DNA of 64,000 bases from Dendrocalamus latiflorus (Eukaryota; Streptophyta; Magnoliopsida; Poales; Poaceae), in contig CM029609.1 in the NCBI GenBank assembly GCA_017311315.1, positions 40,608,744 to 40,672,743 on the forward strand. The letters are read 5' to 3'. Position 1 is the first letter of the stretch. Each line of letters starts with the position of its first letter. Positions 33,930 through 45,983 of the stretch are shown piece by piece. Under the pieces are notes generated by a model. It ran no database searches, was not told where the DNA came from, and saw only the letters and a program-made list of their open reading frames with translations. A program made the position numbers and the translations under genes.

Positions 33930-34472
33930 TTTTCAAAAGCAAAATTGAACCAAATGATCATCTCTACCACAATGGGTGTATTGATACTTAACTTGATGAA
34001 AAGTCATATCAGTTGTCTTCACAATACCCATTTTGGTAGAGGGATCCTTTGCTATACCAGCAGATTTAAACATAATTTATTTTGGTTCAGATTTTACTTC
34101 AAATTTTTTATGTTCAATAAGCTTAACTATCTTAGGAGGCTTATTCTTAGCATGCTCAAGAGAATTAAATCCTAGACCACAATTTTTCACACTTGATTTT
34201 GACATGTCTAGAGTCATATTCAGATTTTTCTTGCCAAAAAATATCTCTAAAGTATCTTCAAGATACTCATTCTCCTTAGTTAATGAAAGACAAGATGTGC
34301 ACTCAGCAGGTTCATTCACTAAATTCTTAGAAGTATTAGACCGAGCCAATCTATCTTTTTCAGCAAAATTATTAAGTTGTTTTGTCAATACTTTTATTTC
34401 AATGTTAAGCTTAGAACAGTTAGAGCAAGAAGCAATAAGCAATTGACAGATAAACTCATTTTCTCTATACAT
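33930..34472 (-). pseudogene. gag: Copia-type gag/coiled-coil fragment
   Basis: The minus strand reads a frame with a CSNCSKLNIEIKVL leucine/charged segment, CTSCLSLTKENEYLE, and then GLGFNSLEHAKNKPP, an arrangement typical of SIRE-type Copia gag C-terminal regions. Beyond 34077 the frame breaks and ends near a degenerate HLVQFC knuckle at about 33950. No pol follows. It is a dead fragment truncated near 34600 by the CACTA-like remnant. Confidence 0.5.
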
Positions 34473-34618
34473 AACTCTATTATAGTCTTTCCTTCATTTG
34501 TAATGGCCGATGCTAACCTTTTGGAATCACGTAGGTCGTTCAGTGCTTACGTTGTCCAGGGAGGGAGACACAAGGAATCCAGCACCACACTCTGACACAT
34601 GACGAAATTTTCGGTACC

Positions 34619-35772
34619 CACTACAACACAATAATTCTATATCACACTTTGTAATAATGCATCTAGAATTGCCAATATCTATGTATATAATTCTATTTTT
34701 GCAATGCCATCGGCAGCTACATGGCAACGTATGTGGATTCTACGTCTACAGACATATGTAGAAAATCATATGCACTAAGATGAAAGATCTAGAGATTTGT
34801 CAACCCGCCAATATTTATTTTGTGATTATCAATTTTTATGTATGTATATATGCTAATGGCTTTAACACTCCTAGTGACAGGGCGTAGAATTCGACTCAAG
34901 TGCATTTGATCTTGACCAGCTCGCCGAAGTTCGAGGAAAGCTCTGCGAATTCTTGATGACGGAGGTCATTCAACATAATAGAGTTCAACCCCGACGAAGA
35001 TGGTAGCCACTAAGATGAATGATCTAGAGGTTTGTCAACCTGTCAATAATTATTTCATGATTTTATATTCATATAGAAATGAATTCAACACTCCTAGTGA
35101 TAGGGTGTGGAATTCGATGAAAGTGCATTTGATTTTGACAAACTCACCAAAGTTTGAGAAAAACTCTGTGGAGGTCATTCACCCGAATTGAGAGTTCAGC
35201 CCCAGCGATGATGATTAGATGTTTAAATATTTGATACAATTGTAATCACTCAATTGTACTTAATCAAGCAATCATTCAATTGTACTTCATTTAGTTGTTT
35301 AATGCATTTGTGAGATCGGTGTAATGACTATTATATGCTATATATGTGATATGTTTGCTTGTGTTTAAAGGACATGTCTAGCATTTCCTGAGACTAACCG
35401 AAAAACAGAAAATAATTTAGTTATTCAAATAGCTATCATGGACGGTACCAAACCGTCTGTGATATATGGCATATCATAGATGGTTCTTGGTATTATCCTT
35501 ATGTGATATGTAAGATATTACATATGGCTATACTTAAGAATCGTCTATGATATATGACATTCCACAGATGATTTTTGGTATTAGCCGTCTGTGAAATGTC
35601 AGATATCACAGATGGTTAATACCAAAAACTATCTGTGATATGTCATATACAAAGACGGTTTTTATCATAGACGGTTTGATAGCCGTTATCACAGACACAT
35701 AAATTTAGACGGTTCATAAACCGTCTATGATGATGGTTTTGAACCGTCTGTGATGACTCTTTCGTGGTAGTG
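34619..35772. mobile_element. CACTA-like remnant, about 1.15 kb
   Basis: The right end reads, from outside in, CACTACCACGAAAGAGTCAT. The subterminal 330 bases hold many copies of ACCGTCTGTGAT and its variants in both orientations, typical of CACTA subterminal repeats. The left end starts CACTACAACACAATAATT at 34619. The 3-bp flanks (ACC and ATT) do not match, so left border or pairing is uncertain. An internal direct duplication of about 240 bp (34765-34985 and 35006-35215) lies inside. Confidence 0.55.
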
Positions 35773-35779
35773 ATTGTTT

Positions 35780-36263
35780 TGGATTACATTTGAATTGCAG
35801 GCACTTACATTGCTTTGGCAGGCAGTGAAGAAAACCTTGACCAGGGTTTGTTTTGTTGCTTTTCAAGCTTGTAAATACGTTGTACTGCTTTTCAGCACCT
35901 TTGGGACGCACTTGGGAAGCCCTTACTACCCTCCCTCAATGCTGTCTGTTGAGCTTGAATTGCAAATTTCCTGATGCTTGCAGTCATGCGCTCGATGCCC
36001 TATTTATAGAGCTCAAACCCTTATCCTCGTGGCCTTGCTGTCAATGGTTGCGATTCGATCTCATCGCCTTTCTTCTTCTTCTTCTTCTTTGGATGGATAA
36101 ACACCCCTGAGGGGCAGATTTCATTTAACACAATAGACCTTACCAAAGTTTGCCAACACAGCTATCGCCTTTCTTGGCCTTCTCCGGACGCATTACATTC
36201 TGTCCTTGCGTGCTTCACGTACGTGTCTGTCTCCTTGTCGTGGTCGGTGCACACTACGCGTGG
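35780..36263. other. Flank between CACTA remnant and Gypsy element, nothing recognised
   Basis: A short plus-strand frame (about 35774-36110) is open but has no recognisable family. It may be decayed gene or transposon sequence. Confidence 0.35.
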
Positions 36264-36268
36264 CATCC

Positions 36269-39136
36269 TGAAACAAAACTGAATTTTGAAAATCAAAATT
36301 GAGTCTGAATTTGAGTCTTGGATTTGATCTTTTGCTTCCCAGCCCTAATCCGCACCAATCTCAATGCAAAGCAGCCCTTAATCTTTGTCACCATGGCATG
36401 AACGGAGGGAATTCACGTAGCTACTATTCACTGCCCGAAAAATCCACCGCCACCGCAGATATTTGCCGCCGACCGCTCCTTCCTGCGCCTTCTCGTGCCC
36501 ACTCGACCCCGCCAGCTCTGCCCTGCCTGTTAACAGCCGTACGCCCCCATCAATGCCCCTGCACCCGTGCCAGGCCTTCCCAGCCGCTGCCGCCACCGTC
36601 CGCCCCTGTTTTTGCCGCCTCTGCCCTTCTCGCGAGACTGTCCCTCACAGCCGACTAGCCGCATCTTTTGACCACCGCCATACACCACCCGAGGTGCCCT
36701 GACACCCTGCCATTCCCCTGTCGCCGTGAACCCGTACTCCCGAAGCATCCCGAGCCAACCCTAAAAATCTCCCCCATGCCAAACCGCCTTAAGACACGCT
36801 ATAAAAAGCCTTGAGCTCCTTCGTGAAGACGCACCAAAGCCCAGTGAAGCTCCCCCTGCCCCCAATTGAACCCTCATCAACCCCACTGCCGGCAATCGCC
36901 GAAAACACCCGAGGTGAGCTCAAATCCAATTACTCTAGTAGAGCTAATAACTTTCCAATTGCTCACTCTTGTAGCTTCCTTAGGCTCCCAGCAACCTCCC
37001 CAAACTGTCGCCATAGCTTCCCAAGTCTTCCTCTTCGCCGCCACCAAAGCTTGCCGCTCGGCCATGGTGCCTCACCGTGGCCAGCTCATTAGAAACCTTC
37101 CTAGTGTAAACGGCCACCACCTAGACCTCCCTGACAACTCCAAGATGGTCAAAAGCCCGCCAACTTCAAGAATCGTGGTCCCTGCAACTCCCTAGCTCTC
37201 AAAAACCGTACCGATTTCACCGGCTCGCCGCCGGCGAACGCCGCCTCCCCGGCCGCCACCGACCCCAAAAATGGGTTCCCGGCATTCCCCCGAACCCATC
37301 CATAGTCTTGGTTTGCGTCGCAAAGCCTTGTAGCGCCGTCAGTCGCTATTGCAAATCTCCCCTGTTTCGGTTGCTACAGTGCGCGCGGGAGGTAGGAGAT
37401 GAACAGTGCCCCGCCCGGTACTGTAGCATCCGCCCGCGATGAACAGTGATTACCCGCCATGAATAGTAACCAGACCCATTAGCAAATAAAAAGCCCCAAA
37501 ATGCAAAAATATACTCATTTGAATCGTTTCGAGCCCACGAATCCATTTCTCAAGTCCATTTCACCATTTGGACCTCCTAAAAATCCTAAACCCATTTTAT
37601 TTGATTTTTCTCGAATTTTATTTATTTATTTTATTTCTTTATTCCTAGCTCATTTCCTTCGAGCGTGGAATTAAATTATCTTTTTGCTTTGCGCTAGCAC
37701 ACGATGTTGAAGACCAACTAATTCAAGGAGAAGGAATCGAGGATCAAGCTCAAAATCAAGAAATTGAAGAATACGAAATAATTGAAGTCGAAAATCCGCA
37801 AGGCAAGTCACATGTTTTTGATCATGTTGAGCCTAATTTCCGTTAATTACTATTTATCAGTATTTTCATTATGTTATTTGCGCAATGTTATTTTATGTAC
37901 AATGAATGTTTAGAATGACATGATACTAATTATGTCCTACCACCCGAAAAAGCCCTGTTTAATCTGATGGCCATATTCACCTTGACAAAACCCTAGTAAA
38001 AATAAATATGCTATTTAATTAATCAAAGCAGATTAGATACTCAGATATCTCATATTACAAAGTGGTTCGGATTTGCCGAAAAGTTGTCGGTTGTGGTTGA
38101 AAAGTGGTTTCAGTAAAAAGTAAGGACTAGAACCTTATGCCAAGTAAAGAACATAGTGATCGCCCAACCACAAGCGTTGATTCGTCAAACCTGGTTTAGT
38201 AGCTGCTCAAATCAATTGAATATCTACAATCTATTTTGGGGACTCCGAATAAGGGACATCCCGCGTACACAAAGTTGGTATGGAAACAATGAGACCATAT
38301 TTAACAACGGTAGGATTACACGGAGTCGGGGTGCGTCTTTCTGCGTTGGCCAGCGGAATGCCGACTGCCCGTGTTGCCTCGTCCCTACCGGGTAGAGACT
38401 ATATAAAGAGTTGAGCAGTGAAAAGCCTTGTTTTCTTGAACCTGGACGCAGGAACTAAGAAAGCTTGTGGGTAAAGTTGGGCAACTCTGCAGAGTCATGA
38501 CTAATGGTATTCGAATACGCCGTGCTTCCGGTAAATGAAGCTGTGTTTAATGGGTGATTCCAACAACGAAGCATAAGTAGATTTCGAATGGTTGTGGAAA
38601 TATGAAAGTGTGATAATCAAGTTTGAAACCCCCCCCCAAATACCTTAAGTTTATAATTTATTATTTTATGTTTAAAAGCAAAGTGTTTACAAATAAAATT
38701 GCATCCACATAAATTAATGAACTACCCTGTTCCATGGCAATCTCTTGCATATAGTTAAATAGCATTTCCCATGTGACTTGTTGAGTACGGTTGGTTGTAC
38801 TCACGCTTGCTAAAATCATTAAACAGAAAGTGCTTGTCAAGATAATGAAGGAGTTTCCGAAGACGACGCATAATTTTACGAATTAGACGACGCCGAGTGT
38901 TAGGGTTTATTCTACACTCAGGCCTGCCTGTGGAGTTTCTTTTGGTAATGTATCTTTGGGCTGAATGCCCCTTTATGTAAAACTAGGCTGCTAAGCCTTA
39001 CTTTTGTAATAAAGTTTGATTTTATGCTTAAAGCATGCTTTGGCAATGGTGCACATTCTTCTACAGTACTCGCAGCTGAACAGTCCTGGGCAGTTGCGAG
39101 GTTAACCTAACGCTCCCAGAAATGGGGGTTGTTACA
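36269..39136 (+). repeat. 5' LTR of young Gypsy element (2868 bp)
   Basis: It starts TGAAACAAAA and ends GTTACA. By eye it differs from the 3' LTR by one substitution (G near 38070 versus A at the matching site near 43110) and a shorter A/C run near 38630 (nine C here, seven C and one fewer A in the right copy). Short frames inside it occur twice because the LTR is repeated. Confidence 0.95.
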
Positions 39137-39139
39137 GAA

Positions 39140-39151
39140 TGGTATCAGAGC
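39140..39151 (+). other. Primer binding site (tRNA-iMet type)
   Basis: TGGTATCAGAGC starts three bases after the 5' LTR and matches the 3' end of plant initiator tRNA-Met. Confidence 0.9.
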
Positions 39152-39686
39152 TAGTTTGCTTGACTGTAGGATAAGCCCTGATACTAGGAATTTTTACAAA
39201 ATTTTAATTCAAAAATATCAAAAGAGTTTACATAAAATATAAGTATTACTGCTGTCTCCCCCTCTTAAATACTATCTCATCTATCTTAGACTTTTTATTT
39301 AGTTCGATTTTGTTTTCAAAAAAGGATTTATATCTATCCTTTTCTAATCTCAAAGTATACGTTGTGTAGTTGTGTAGATCACGTTAAAATAGAAGTGACC
39401 CTTTTGTAGAAGTTTCTTTTGTGTGTAACACGAGTTGTAATATGTACCTCGTACGCATGGTATGTGTTTAGCTTGTAAAGATAAATGAAAGCTATGTTGT
39501 TTGCTATCTCATAATTTGTTTGCAATTAATATCTAATATCTTGTCTTCCTCAAAATTCTATCTTCCTTAATTCGTCTTTGGCTCATCTTATTCAATCTAC
39601 TCTCATCTTTATTCTAAATCCTTGCTCATCTTTCTGATCTTATTAAAAATCGCTGCAGAACCAACTCCAAAACCCAAGCAGTTAAG

Positions 39687-41012
39687 ATGGCAGGAAATGG
39701 ATCTCATGACCAAGGCAGTCCACAAGCAGCAGAAGCTAATCAGAGTGGCGCAGCAGAAGCACGACAAGCCCATAACCCACAAATCAGTTTGGCAGATGTT
39801 CTAGCAAGGATAGAACAAGACCGATCCCGTGCAGAACAGAATCAAAAGACAATGACGGAGATACTAGCCAAAGTCTTGGAACAGGCAGCAACGCAAGAAG
39901 CAGCGATGACAGAAGTAATGACAAGAATCATGTCAGGATTTACTACCAATAATGAAGGAACACAAATTACATCCAAGTGGTCGGATTTTCGGAAGACAAA
40001 ACCTCCGACCTTCACAGCCTCTCCAGACCCAATAGAAGCAGATGATTGGATCCGAGACATTGAAAGGAAGTTAGATACTGTGCAGTGTACGGATAAAGAG
40101 AAAACTTTGTATGCTTCTCATCAACTGCAAGGACCAGCTGCTGCATGGTGGATGAACTATCAAGTCATGCGTGAAAATCAAGAAATGTCTTGGAAAGAAT
40201 TTAAAGAATCATTTCACCAAGCCCATGTTCCCACTGGAATTGTAGAAGCTAAGCGACGAGAATTTCTCACACTCAAGCAAGGAAAACGAACGGTAATGGA
40301 ATATCTTCATGAATTTAACCATCTAGCTCGCTATGCCCCAGACGATGTCAAGAATGAAGCAAAGAAGATGGAAAGATTTAGAGAAGGATTGCAGATATCT
40401 TTAAAACATCATATCTCAGCAATGGACTTTAAAGATTTATCTAGTATGGTGAATAAATTATTTATGTCCGAAGAAACAAGGAATAAATTAAGGGATGTCC
40501 GAAAAAGAAAGAAAGAACAAGAAGCATTATCATTAAAAGCACCCAGAAGGAGAATGGTATTGTCACCTCGAACCAAACAACAAAATCAACAAGTAACCAC
40601 CACATCAAAACCCCAATACATTGCTATACCAAGGCCACAATCCAAGGCTCCTCAACACTCAACAGCACGATGCTTAACTTGTGGAGAAATTCATTACCAG
40701 CAAAATTGCCCACACAAGGCAAACATATGTTACCACTGCGGACAATTAGGTCATTTTAGAAGTCAATGTCCAAAGAAAGGATTGCCCTCTGAAGTGGCAA
40801 AAGCTCAGGTTAAGATTCAAGCCCAATCGATTAATCCTCAGCAAACTGCACCTGCACCACCACCGACCGGAACATCAAAAGGCATGCTAGCAGGAAAAAG
40901 AAAACCAAAGATACTTCAAGGAAAAATATATCATATCTCAAATACAGGAGAAGCAGAAGCCACCAATGTCTTCATGGGTATGTTCACTCGAAGCCCCACC
41001 GGTTTTAATTGA
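39687..41012 (+). CDS. gag: Gag protein of young Gypsy element, 441 aa
   Basis: An intact frame starts with MAGNGSHDQG. The N-terminal 95 residues are polar and Gln-rich. The retrotransposon gag domain follows (about residues 110-270), with the PPTFTASPDP, WWMNYQV and FLTLKQGKRTVMEYLHEF segments. A basic linker comes next, then an imperfect Cys motif (CLTCGEIHYQQNC, about 331-343) and a standard CCHC zinc knuckle (CYHCGQLGHFRSQC, about 350-363). A Pro/Gln-rich tail ends at FN. Gag packages element RNA into cytoplasmic particles. The frame stops before any protease. Given the nearly identical LTRs the gene is probably functional, but retrotransposition would need pol from another element. Confidence 0.93.
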   Translation: MAGNGSHDQGSPQAAEANQSGAAEARQAHNPQISLADVLARIEQDRSRAEQNQKTMTEILAKVLEQAATQEAAMTEVMTRIMSGFTTNNEGTQITSKWSDFRKTKPPTFTASPDPIEADDWIRDIERKLDTVQCTDKEKTLYASHQLQGPAAAWWMNYQVMRENQEMSWKEFKESFHQAHVPTGIVEAKRREFLTLKQGKRTVMEYLHEFNHLARYAPDDVKNEAKKMERFREGLQISLKHHISAMDFKDLSSMVNKLFMSEETRNKLRDVRKRKKEQEALSLKAPRRRMVLSPRTKQQNQQVTTTSKPQYIAIPRPQSKAPQHSTARCLTCGEIHYQQNCPHKANICYHCGQLGHFRSQCPKKGLPSEVAKAQVKIQAQSINPQQTAPAPPPTGTSKGMLAGKRKPKILQGKIYHISNTGEAEATNVFMGMFTRSPTGFN

Positions 41013-41287
41013 TCCAAGAATTATGCATTTGTTTCTTTAGTCTTTATTGGGAAAAGAGGTGCCATACAAAAGTCTTAAGCTTTGCAAGACCTGAAAACGC
41101 TAGAAACTTCACCTTGGATATACCAACTTGGACATGACAAAGGGACAATTAAGAAACAGGAATGTCAGACTTCATAAAACCCAATGGGAGGATAACACAA
41201 TGGATAAAACAGCTTGGGAGTAAAGAATTGCATATGCAGCGAACTTTTCCAACCTATTCCCCGAATCTCGAGGACGAGATTCTTTTT

Positions 41288-41300
41288 AAGGGGGGTAGGT
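41288..41300 (+). other. Polypurine tract of young Gypsy element
   Basis: AAGGGGGGTAGG directly precedes the 3' LTR and would prime plus-strand synthesis. Confidence 0.75.
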
Positions 41301-44165
41301 TGAAACAAAACTGAATTTTGAAAATCAAAATTGAGTCTGAATTTGAGTCTTGGATTTGATCTTTTGCTTCCCAGCCCTAATCCGCACCAATCTCAATGCA
41401 AAGCAGCCCTTAATCTTTGTCACCATGGCATGAACGGAGGGAATTCACGTAGCTACTATTCACTGCCCGAAAAATCCACCGCCACCGCAGATATTTGCCG
41501 CCGACCGCTCCTTCCTGCGCCTTCTCGTGCCCACTCGACCCCGCCAGCTCTGCCCTGCCTGTTAACAGCCGTACGCCCCCATCAATGCCCCTGCACCCGT
41601 GCCAGGCCTTCCCAGCCGCTGCCGCCACCGTCCGCCCCTGTTTTTGCCGCCTCTGCCCTTCTCGCGAGACTGTCCCTCACAGCCGACTAGCCGCATCTTT
41701 TGACCACCGCCATACACCACCCGAGGTGCCCTGACACCCTGCCATTCCCCTGTCGCCGTGAACCCGTACTCCCGAAGCATCCCGAGCCAACCCTAAAAAT
41801 CTCCCCCATGCCAAACCGCCTTAAGACACGCTATAAAAAGCCTTGAGCTCCTTCGTGAAGACGCACCAAAGCCCAGTGAAGCTCCCCCTGCCCCCAATTG
41901 AACCCTCATCAACCCCACTGCCGGCAATCGCCGAAAACACCCGAGGTGAGCTCAAATCCAATTACTCTAGTAGAGCTAATAACTTTCCAATTGCTCACTC
42001 TTGTAGCTTCCTTAGGCTCCCAGCAACCTCCCCAAACTGTCGCCATAGCTTCCCAAGTCTTCCTCTTCGCCGCCACCAAAGCTTGCCGCTCGGCCATGGT
42101 GCCTCACCGTGGCCAGCTCATTAGAAACCTTCCTAGTGTAAACGGCCACCACCTAGACCTCCCTGACAACTCCAAGATGGTCAAAAGCCCGCCAACTTCA
42201 AGAATCGTGGTCCCTGCAACTCCCTAGCTCTCAAAAACCGTACCGATTTCACCGGCTCGCCGCCGGCGAACGCCGCCTCCCCGGCCGCCACCGACCCCAA
42301 AAATGGGTTCCCGGCATTCCCCCGAACCCATCCATAGTCTTGGTTTGCGTCGCAAAGCCTTGTAGCGCCGTCAGTCGCTATTGCAAATCTCCCCTGTTTC
42401 GGTTGCTACAGTGCGCGCGGGAGGTAGGAGATGAACAGTGCCCCGCCCGGTACTGTAGCATCCGCCCGCGATGAACAGTGATTACCCGCCATGAATAGTA
42501 ACCAGACCCATTAGCAAATAAAAAGCCCCAAAATGCAAAAATATACTCATTTGAATCGTTTCGAGCCCACGAATCCATTTCTCAAGTCCATTTCACCATT
42601 TGGACCTCCTAAAAATCCTAAACCCATTTTATTTGATTTTTCTCGAATTTTATTTATTTATTTTATTTCTTTATTCCTAGCTCATTTCCTTCGAGCGTGG
42701 AATTAAATTATCTTTTTGCTTTGCGCTAGCACACGATGTTGAAGACCAACTAATTCAAGGAGAAGGAATCGAGGATCAAGCTCAAAATCAAGAAATTGAA
42801 GAATACGAAATAATTGAAGTCGAAAATCCGCAAGGCAAGTCACATGTTTTTGATCATGTTGAGCCTAATTTCCGTTAATTACTATTTATCAGTATTTTCA
42901 TTATGTTATTTGCGCAATGTTATTTTATGTACAATGAATGTTTAGAATGACATGATACTAATTATGTCCTACCACCCGAAAAAGCCCTGTTTAATCTGAT
43001 GGCCATATTCACCTTGACAAAACCCTAGTAAAAATAAATATGCTATTTAATTAATCAAAGCAGATTAGATACTCAGATATCTCATATTACAAAGTGGTTC
43101 GGATTTGCCAAAAAGTTGTCGGTTGTGGTTGAAAAGTGGTTTCAGTAAAAAGTAAGGACTAGAACCTTATGCCAAGTAAAGAACATAGTGATCGCCCAAC
43201 CACAAGCGTTGATTCGTCAAACCTGGTTTAGTAGCTGCTCAAATCAATTGAATATCTACAATCTATTTTGGGGACTCCGAATAAGGGACATCCCGCGTAC
43301 ACAAAGTTGGTATGGAAACAATGAGACCATATTTAACAACGGTAGGATTACACGGAGTCGGGGTGCGTCTTTCTGCGTTGGCCAGCGGAATGCCGACTGC
43401 CCGTGTTGCCTCGTCCCTACCGGGTAGAGACTATATAAAGAGTTGAGCAGTGAAAAGCCTTGTTTTCTTGAACCTGGACGCAGGAACTAAGAAAGCTTGT
43501 GGGTAAAGTTGGGCAACTCTGCAGAGTCATGACTAATGGTATTCGAATACGCCGTGCTTCCGGTAAATGAAGCTGTGTTTAATGGGTGATTCCAACAACG
43601 AAGCATAAGTAGATTTCGAATGGTTGTGGAAATATGAAAGTGTGATAATCAAGTTTGAACCCCCCCAAATACCTTAAGTTTATAATTTATTATTTTATGT
43701 TTAAAAGCAAAGTGTTTACAAATAAAATTGCATCCACATAAATTAATGAACTACCCTGTTCCATGGCAATCTCTTGCATATAGTTAAATAGCATTTCCCA
43801 TGTGACTTGTTGAGTACGGTTGGTTGTACTCACGCTTGCTAAAATCATTAAACAGAAAGTGCTTGTCAAGATAATGAAGGAGTTTCCGAAGACGACGCAT
43901 AATTTTACGAATTAGACGACGCCGAGTGTTAGGGTTTATTCTACACTCAGGCCTGCCTGTGGAGTTTCTTTTGGTAATGTATCTTTGGGCTGAATGCCCC
44001 TTTATGTAAAACTAGGCTGCTAAGCCTTACTTTTGTAATAAAGTTTGATTTTATGCTTAAAGCATGCTTTGGCAATGGTGCACATTCTTCTACAGTACTC
44101 GCAGCTGAACAGTCCTGGGCAGTTGCGAGGTTAACCTAACGCTCCCAGAAATGGGGGTTGTTACA
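41301..44165 (+). repeat. 3' LTR of young Gypsy element (2865 bp)
   Basis: Near-identical copy of 36269-39136, followed by the TSD CATCC. A TATATAAAG box near 43432 could serve as promoter or, in this copy, read outward; both uses are inference. Confidence 0.95.
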
Positions 44166-44675
44166 CATCCCTTCCTCGCTGCTTGCCGAAGGGAACATTG
44201 AGCAGGACTGCAACGCTTTCACAAACTGATTGCGTCGCCTAGACATAGATTTACCTTTTCTTCCGTCTCGTAAGTTTCAGTAGCTTTCTTCTCTCTCAAA
44301 AAGAAACAAGTTTCAGTAGCTGAAATGTGCTATAGCTAGAAAAAAGACTCGAGTTAATTGACATGCACACCAAGCTACGTTTTCCTTATCTTGAGCGCTT
44401 CTAATTAATCTCCTCTGTAGTTTCCTTTACTCTATTGCAATGAAATTAGCAAATCTGCTGCTATTTCAGAAAAAAAAAAGGTTCTTGTCACCTGAAGAGG
44501 CATGCATGACAGTGAGCGTCCATTGGCCAAAGAACTACGGAAGGCAGATGCGTGGAATCATGTCCGTACGTGTAGCTATCGATCGACGAACAGAAATGAG
44601 CATCTGTACATAAATCAAGCAACGAACGCCTCAAATGGAAAGACCAACGCAAGGGAAACGCCCAAACATTCACCC

Positions 44676-44731
<56 letters not shown>

Positions 44732-45682
44732 CCACCCACCCACCCACCCACCACGAGCCTGCGAGTAGTTCTGTACTTCTATTCATAGAACCGACCCATC
44801 TTCCAGTACTTCATCAATAAAGCTTTGATCGACTCGTACAGTCGACTTCATCTCTTCGTCGATCTGCTTAAAAATCACCTGGGCACGGTGTAGTTGATCG
44901 AAAGTTTCCCACGGGAACACTAGTATATATCGCACATCAGAATGATCCAGCAATAAATTGATAAGATGAACGACAAAATCCAAACAATGTGTATGCCATA
45001 TATCGACAAATACTGCCAGATTGAGCACTGATCAGGCCGAAAAAATGGAAAGCCCCCTCGCACACCCAGCCAGCTCCCAGCTCCTAACCATTTATCACTT
45101 GTTGGGCCTGCTGCAGTCTTCGCGTGCATTGTGGGCGTGTACTGGTACGTTCTGGACAGCAATCAAAACAAGAAGACAAACTCATACGTGAAACACGCAA
45201 GGGCACCCTATTTGGTGGATAGCATTGCATAAGAAAGATCCAGCGACAAACTGATAAGATTGAATCAGAATAGTGAGCATAAGGATTCAATCTCTACAAA
45301 TTGAACCATGAAACTACGAAGGATTGCAAGCTAGCAAGCAGCAAATTCTCCAATCTCAGTATACAAGTCAGACTACTTTGAGGGTGTGACCTTGTGAGGG
45401 AGTTGAAGCACCAAGGAGTTCTAGAGCCTATCAAATTAGGACTTGTCCAAAAGTCCCAACCTCAAAGGCATTTCACGGAGAAACATTTCTGCAACTGGGT
45501 GAGTGAAATGGATAATAGGCTACCCAAAGTAGGAGCTATGGTATACAACTTCGAGCCTGGAGAGCTGCCATCAAACAGTTATCTGAAATTAGGGGGTGCT
45601 TATGGGAAAGTTTGTTCCTTTCATAATTTGCAGAGGAGGCTTTGGAGAACATAAGCAACTGAATTGGACAAATTTATATTTT
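44166..45682. other. Region between the two complete LTR elements
   Basis: Mostly unrecognised. It holds a CA microsatellite (44678-44752), an unexplained minus-strand frame at 44783-45028 that ends VLEDGSVL, and a coding-like plus-strand frame (45394-45654). No promoter or RNA gene was recognised. Confidence 0.5.
44678..44752. repeat. (CA)n microsatellite followed by (CCCA)n
   Basis: About 25 uninterrupted CA units, then six CCCA-type units. The apparent frames through it are artefacts of the repeat. Confidence 0.97.
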
Positions 45683-45879
45683 CTTAATATCGTAGGGGTG
45701 GCCCCCACCTAAACCCAGCAGGCCTGGTAGGAAGTTATAAGGCCCAGAATAGGCCACGTGTAATGACACAAATACCCCTGAAGGGGATAATCAACTGTAA
45801 GGGCATAATTGTAAAAGCACTCCCCATGTGTATATATAGAACACCGACCATGGGGAGAGGGCAGGCCATTACACTTATC
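45394..45879 (+). pseudogene. Coding-like unknown ORF near the Element 2 insertion (left part)
   Basis: The plus-strand frame from about 45388 to 45654 has non-repetitive, protein-like composition (for example EPIKLGLVQKSQPQ, NWVSEMDNRLPK, VYNFEPGELPSN) but no ATG at its start, so it may be an exon or a decayed piece. It ends in TAA about 30 bases before Element 2. Beyond the insertion, at 55726-55879, another coding-like segment (with NKLGDNIDRETDES) follows in a different frame. The annotated span runs into the left LTR of Element 2 and should be read as ending at 45687. I do not recognise the family. Alternatives are a host exon or an old transposon accessory gene. Confidence 0.3.
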
Positions 45880-45929
45880 TTCATCACTCTCCACTACCAT
45901 CTCTCTCTGTTTGGTCTGTAGCCACAACA
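45688..45929 (+). repeat. 5' LTR of Element 2 (242 bp)
   Basis: It begins TATCGTAGGGGTGG (TG mutated to TA) and ends CCACAACA. A TATATATAG box lies at 45830-45839, placing transcript start some 25-35 bases later by the usual rule. It differs from the 3' LTR at only a few positions. Confidence 0.93.
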
Positions 45930-45941
45930 GTTGGCGCCGTC
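45930..45941 (+). other. Primer binding site of Element 2 (tRNA-Asp type)
   Basis: GTTGGCGCCGT follows the LTR directly. TGGCGCCGT is the complement of the 3' end of plant tRNA-Asp. The match beyond nine bases is partial. Confidence 0.7.
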
Positions 45942-45983
45942 CGTGGGGAGGACAAGGACAAGCCTGAAGACCGAAGAAGAAGG

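Larger units (their letters stand above)
36269..44165 (+). mobile_element. Young non-autonomous Ty3/Gypsy element with gag only
   Basis: Two long LTRs (36269-39136 and 41301-44165) flank a 2.16-kb interior. The 5-bp TSD CATCC lies at 36264-36268 and 44166-44170. The primer site TGGTATCAGAGC (39140-39151) matches the 3' end of initiator tRNA-Met. A purine-rich tract (AAGGGGGGTAGG) precedes the 3' LTR. The only coding region is gag (39687-41012), with no protease, reverse transcriptase or integrase. The motif CTCGAGGACGAGATTCTTTTT before the purine tract resembles Tekay/Del-type chromoviruses, so a full-length relative could supply its enzymes (inference). Confidence 0.95.

Noticed and set aside
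36299..37195. Several 60-119-codon ORFs present twice in identical form (also 41331-42227)
   Set aside because: They lie inside the two LTR copies of the young Gypsy element. The duplication is explained by the LTRs and the frames are low-complexity.
44488..44820. ORFs with long His-Thr or Val-Cys runs
   Set aside because: They are translations of the CA microsatellite.
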